A program made the position numbers and the translations under genes. From CAZPMT01 sp964587655 (GTDB lineage: Bacteria; Hydrogenedentota; Hydrogenedentia; Hydrogenedentales; SLHB01), in assembly GCA_964587655.1 (NCBI GenBank), contig CAZPMT010000142.1, positions 1 through 14,356 of the forward strand: a stretch of 14,356 nucleotides of DNA, read 5' to 3'. This document shows, piece by piece, positions 13,359 to 14,356 of the stretch. Every line of letters begins with the position of its first letter. Position 1 is the stretch's first letter. The notes beneath the pieces are model-generated. The model was not told the DNA's origin, ran no database searches, and saw only the letters and a list, made by a program, of their open reading frames with translations.

Positions 13359-14330
13359 ATGTCGAGTCATCATGATATGCATCGGCGAGATTTCCTGCAC
13401 CTGGCGGGAGGCGGCGCGGCTCTTGCCGGACTGGGGCTGATGGCGGCGTCCGCCGAAGCCAAGACGAAGAAGCGGAGCGTCCCGGTGGACCCTCGATCGC
13501 CCAAGACGGGCCGGCTGCTCAAGGAAGGCGAGGTCATCGGCGTTGGCATCATCGGCGTCGGCGGTATGGGCGGCAGTCATCTCGAAGATATCTGCGCCAA
13601 GGAAAAGGCCGGAGAGAAGGTCCAGTTGCGCGCCATATCCGACGTGTACATGCGCCGGCAGGAGTATCGCAAGCGCTGGGTGAAGAGCAACGCCGGGCAC
13701 GACATCGACGCTTACACCAACTACAAGAAGCTGCTCGAACGGGACGACATCCACGCGGTCATCATCGCTACGCCAGACCATTGGCACGCGCCCATTTCGA
13801 TGCACGCCATGGACGCGGGCAAGGACGTCTACTGTCAGAAGCCCGTGACGCTGACCATCGAGGAATCGCTTGATGTGCGCGACAAGGCCTGCGAAACGGG
13901 CCGCGTTTTCCAGTGCGGCGCCCAAGGGTCCTCCGAGGATTTCTGGTGGCAGGCGCGGAAGTTCATCAAACAGGGCGGCATCGGCAAAGTGCTGTGGGCG
14001 CAAGCCGATTACAGTCGCAACTCCGCCGGCGGACCCGATGATCGGGGCGGCGAATGGAACTGGCACATCGACGACGACGCCACCGACGATCCGAAAGCGG
14101 GAGAGGCTTACGTTGACTGGCAGCAATGGCTGGGCCCGGCGCCGAAGCGGCCCTTCTCGAAGCCGCGGTTCTTCCAGTTCCGCAAGTTCTGGGATTATTC
14201 GGGCGGCATCGCCACGGATCTCCTGTACCACGTGCTCGCGCCGCTCACCATCGCCCTTGACGCCAAAGCCCCGGAGCGCGCAACGGCAAACGGCGGCATA
14301 TACCTGAGTCTTCAATATAGGCCCTTCTGA
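13359..14330 (+). CDS. Tat-exported Gfo/Idh/MocA-family oxidoreductase, C-terminally broken
   Basis: 323 residues from the ATG at 13359, which has GGGG eight bases upstream; a TTG at 13338 would add seven residues. The twin-arginine signal HRRDFLHLAGGGAALAGLGL is followed by linker residues 40-60 and an NAD(P)-binding Rossmann motif GVGIIGVGGMGG (about 61-72). Next are IIATPDHWHAP (about 135-145) and CQKPVTLT (about 159-166), the EKP-type signature with Gln, a variant known in these exported proteins. WDYSGGIATDLLYHVL (about 278-292) is part of the C-terminal domain. Members of this family usually continue for roughly 100 further residues. Here the family-like sequence ends at NGGIY and is followed by LSLQYRPF and a stop. 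Substrate is unknown, though relatives act on sugars and related polyols. The break may be a real truncation or an artefact near a contig end. Confidence 0.85.
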   Translation: MSSHHDMHRRDFLHLAGGGAALAGLGLMAASAEAKTKKRSVPVDPRSPKTGRLLKEGEVIGVGIIGVGGMGGSHLEDICAKEKAGEKVQLRAISDVYMRRQEYRKRWVKSNAGHDIDAYTNYKKLLERDDIHAVIIATPDHWHAPISMHAMDAGKDVYCQKPVTLTIEESLDVRDKACETGRVFQCGAQGSSEDFWWQARKFIKQGGIGKVLWAQADYSRNSAGGPDDRGGEWNWHIDDDATDDPKAGEAYVDWQQWLGPAPKRPFSKPRFFQFRKFWDYSGGIATDLLYHVLAPLTIALDAKAPERATANGGIYLSLQYRPF

Positions 14331-14356
14331 ATTTTCGTAACCCCTTGTCTGTGTTG
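14302..14356. other. AT-richer terminal segment after the break in the oxidoreductase gene
   Basis: Base composition drops relative to the preceding gene and none of the three plus frames continues the Gfo/Idh/MocA family sequence. It contains AACCCCTTGTC (about 14340-14350), also found at 4352-4362 in the right arm of the palindrome beside the MITE-like element. It may be a dispersed repeat or a misjoined end. Confidence 0.4.

Noticed and set aside
13290..14315. 341-codon minus-strand open frame opposite the oxidoreductase
   Set aside because: It is the complement of a gene with a clear Tat signal, Rossmann motif and ribosome site, and overlaps it entirely.

Overview
The window looks like a single contig from an uncultivated bacterium with moderately high GC (high fifties per cent by eye). 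It begins inside a gene, contains a run of exactly 100 N, and ends just after a gene that stops abruptly. A Tat-exported Gfo/Idh/MocA oxidoreductase, very large PAS-rich hybrid kinases, HDOD response regulators and 9-bp-periodic GTGGAC/GTCCAC repeats fit Planctomycetota, Verrucomicrobiota or Hydrogenedentota-type lineages. No ribosomal or marker gene is present, so this placement is an inference.

Left part (1-4040, minus strand): three signalling genes overlap by ATGA stop/start junctions and read receiver-PAS-PAS-histidine kinase, then receiver-HDOD, then receiver with a degenerate HD domain (cut by the window edge). None has a DNA-binding output domain.

4041-4413 is a gene-free stretch of about 370 bp. 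It holds a 175-bp MITE-like palindromic element with 13-bp perfect terminal inverted repeats, a 5-bp direct repeat at both ends, and an inner pair of inverted (GTGGACnnn)4 arrays. The element sits in one arm of what looks like an older palindrome 3' of the next kinase gene.

4414-9627 (minus) is a giant membrane-bound hybrid histidine kinase: multi-pass membrane domain, extracytoplasmic Cache-like domain, three nearly identical PAS repeats, GAF-like domain, two further PAS domains, HisKA, HATPase and receiver. The N run lies in the middle PAS repeat. Repeat arithmetic predicts about 214 missing bases rather than 100, and either length keeps the frame.

9628-9824 is a divergent intergenic region with a good sigma70-type promoter on the plus strand, a 26-bp near-perfect inverted repeat spanning it, and a 12-bp direct repeat next to it. 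Downstream on the plus strand are two unfamiliar lipoproteins and an Ala-rich exported protein, possibly one transcript. Last comes a Tat-signal Gfo/Idh/MocA oxidoreductase with its own promoter, which loses its C-terminal part close to the window end.

A plausible reading is that the large kinase senses an envelope or extracellular signal and the overlapping receiver genes carry the signal onward. The divergent lipoprotein cluster may be co-regulated with the kinase. No complete, clearly new system can be demonstrated. The strongest candidates for a second look are the MITE-like element, the homogenised PAS array and the lipoprotein cluster.
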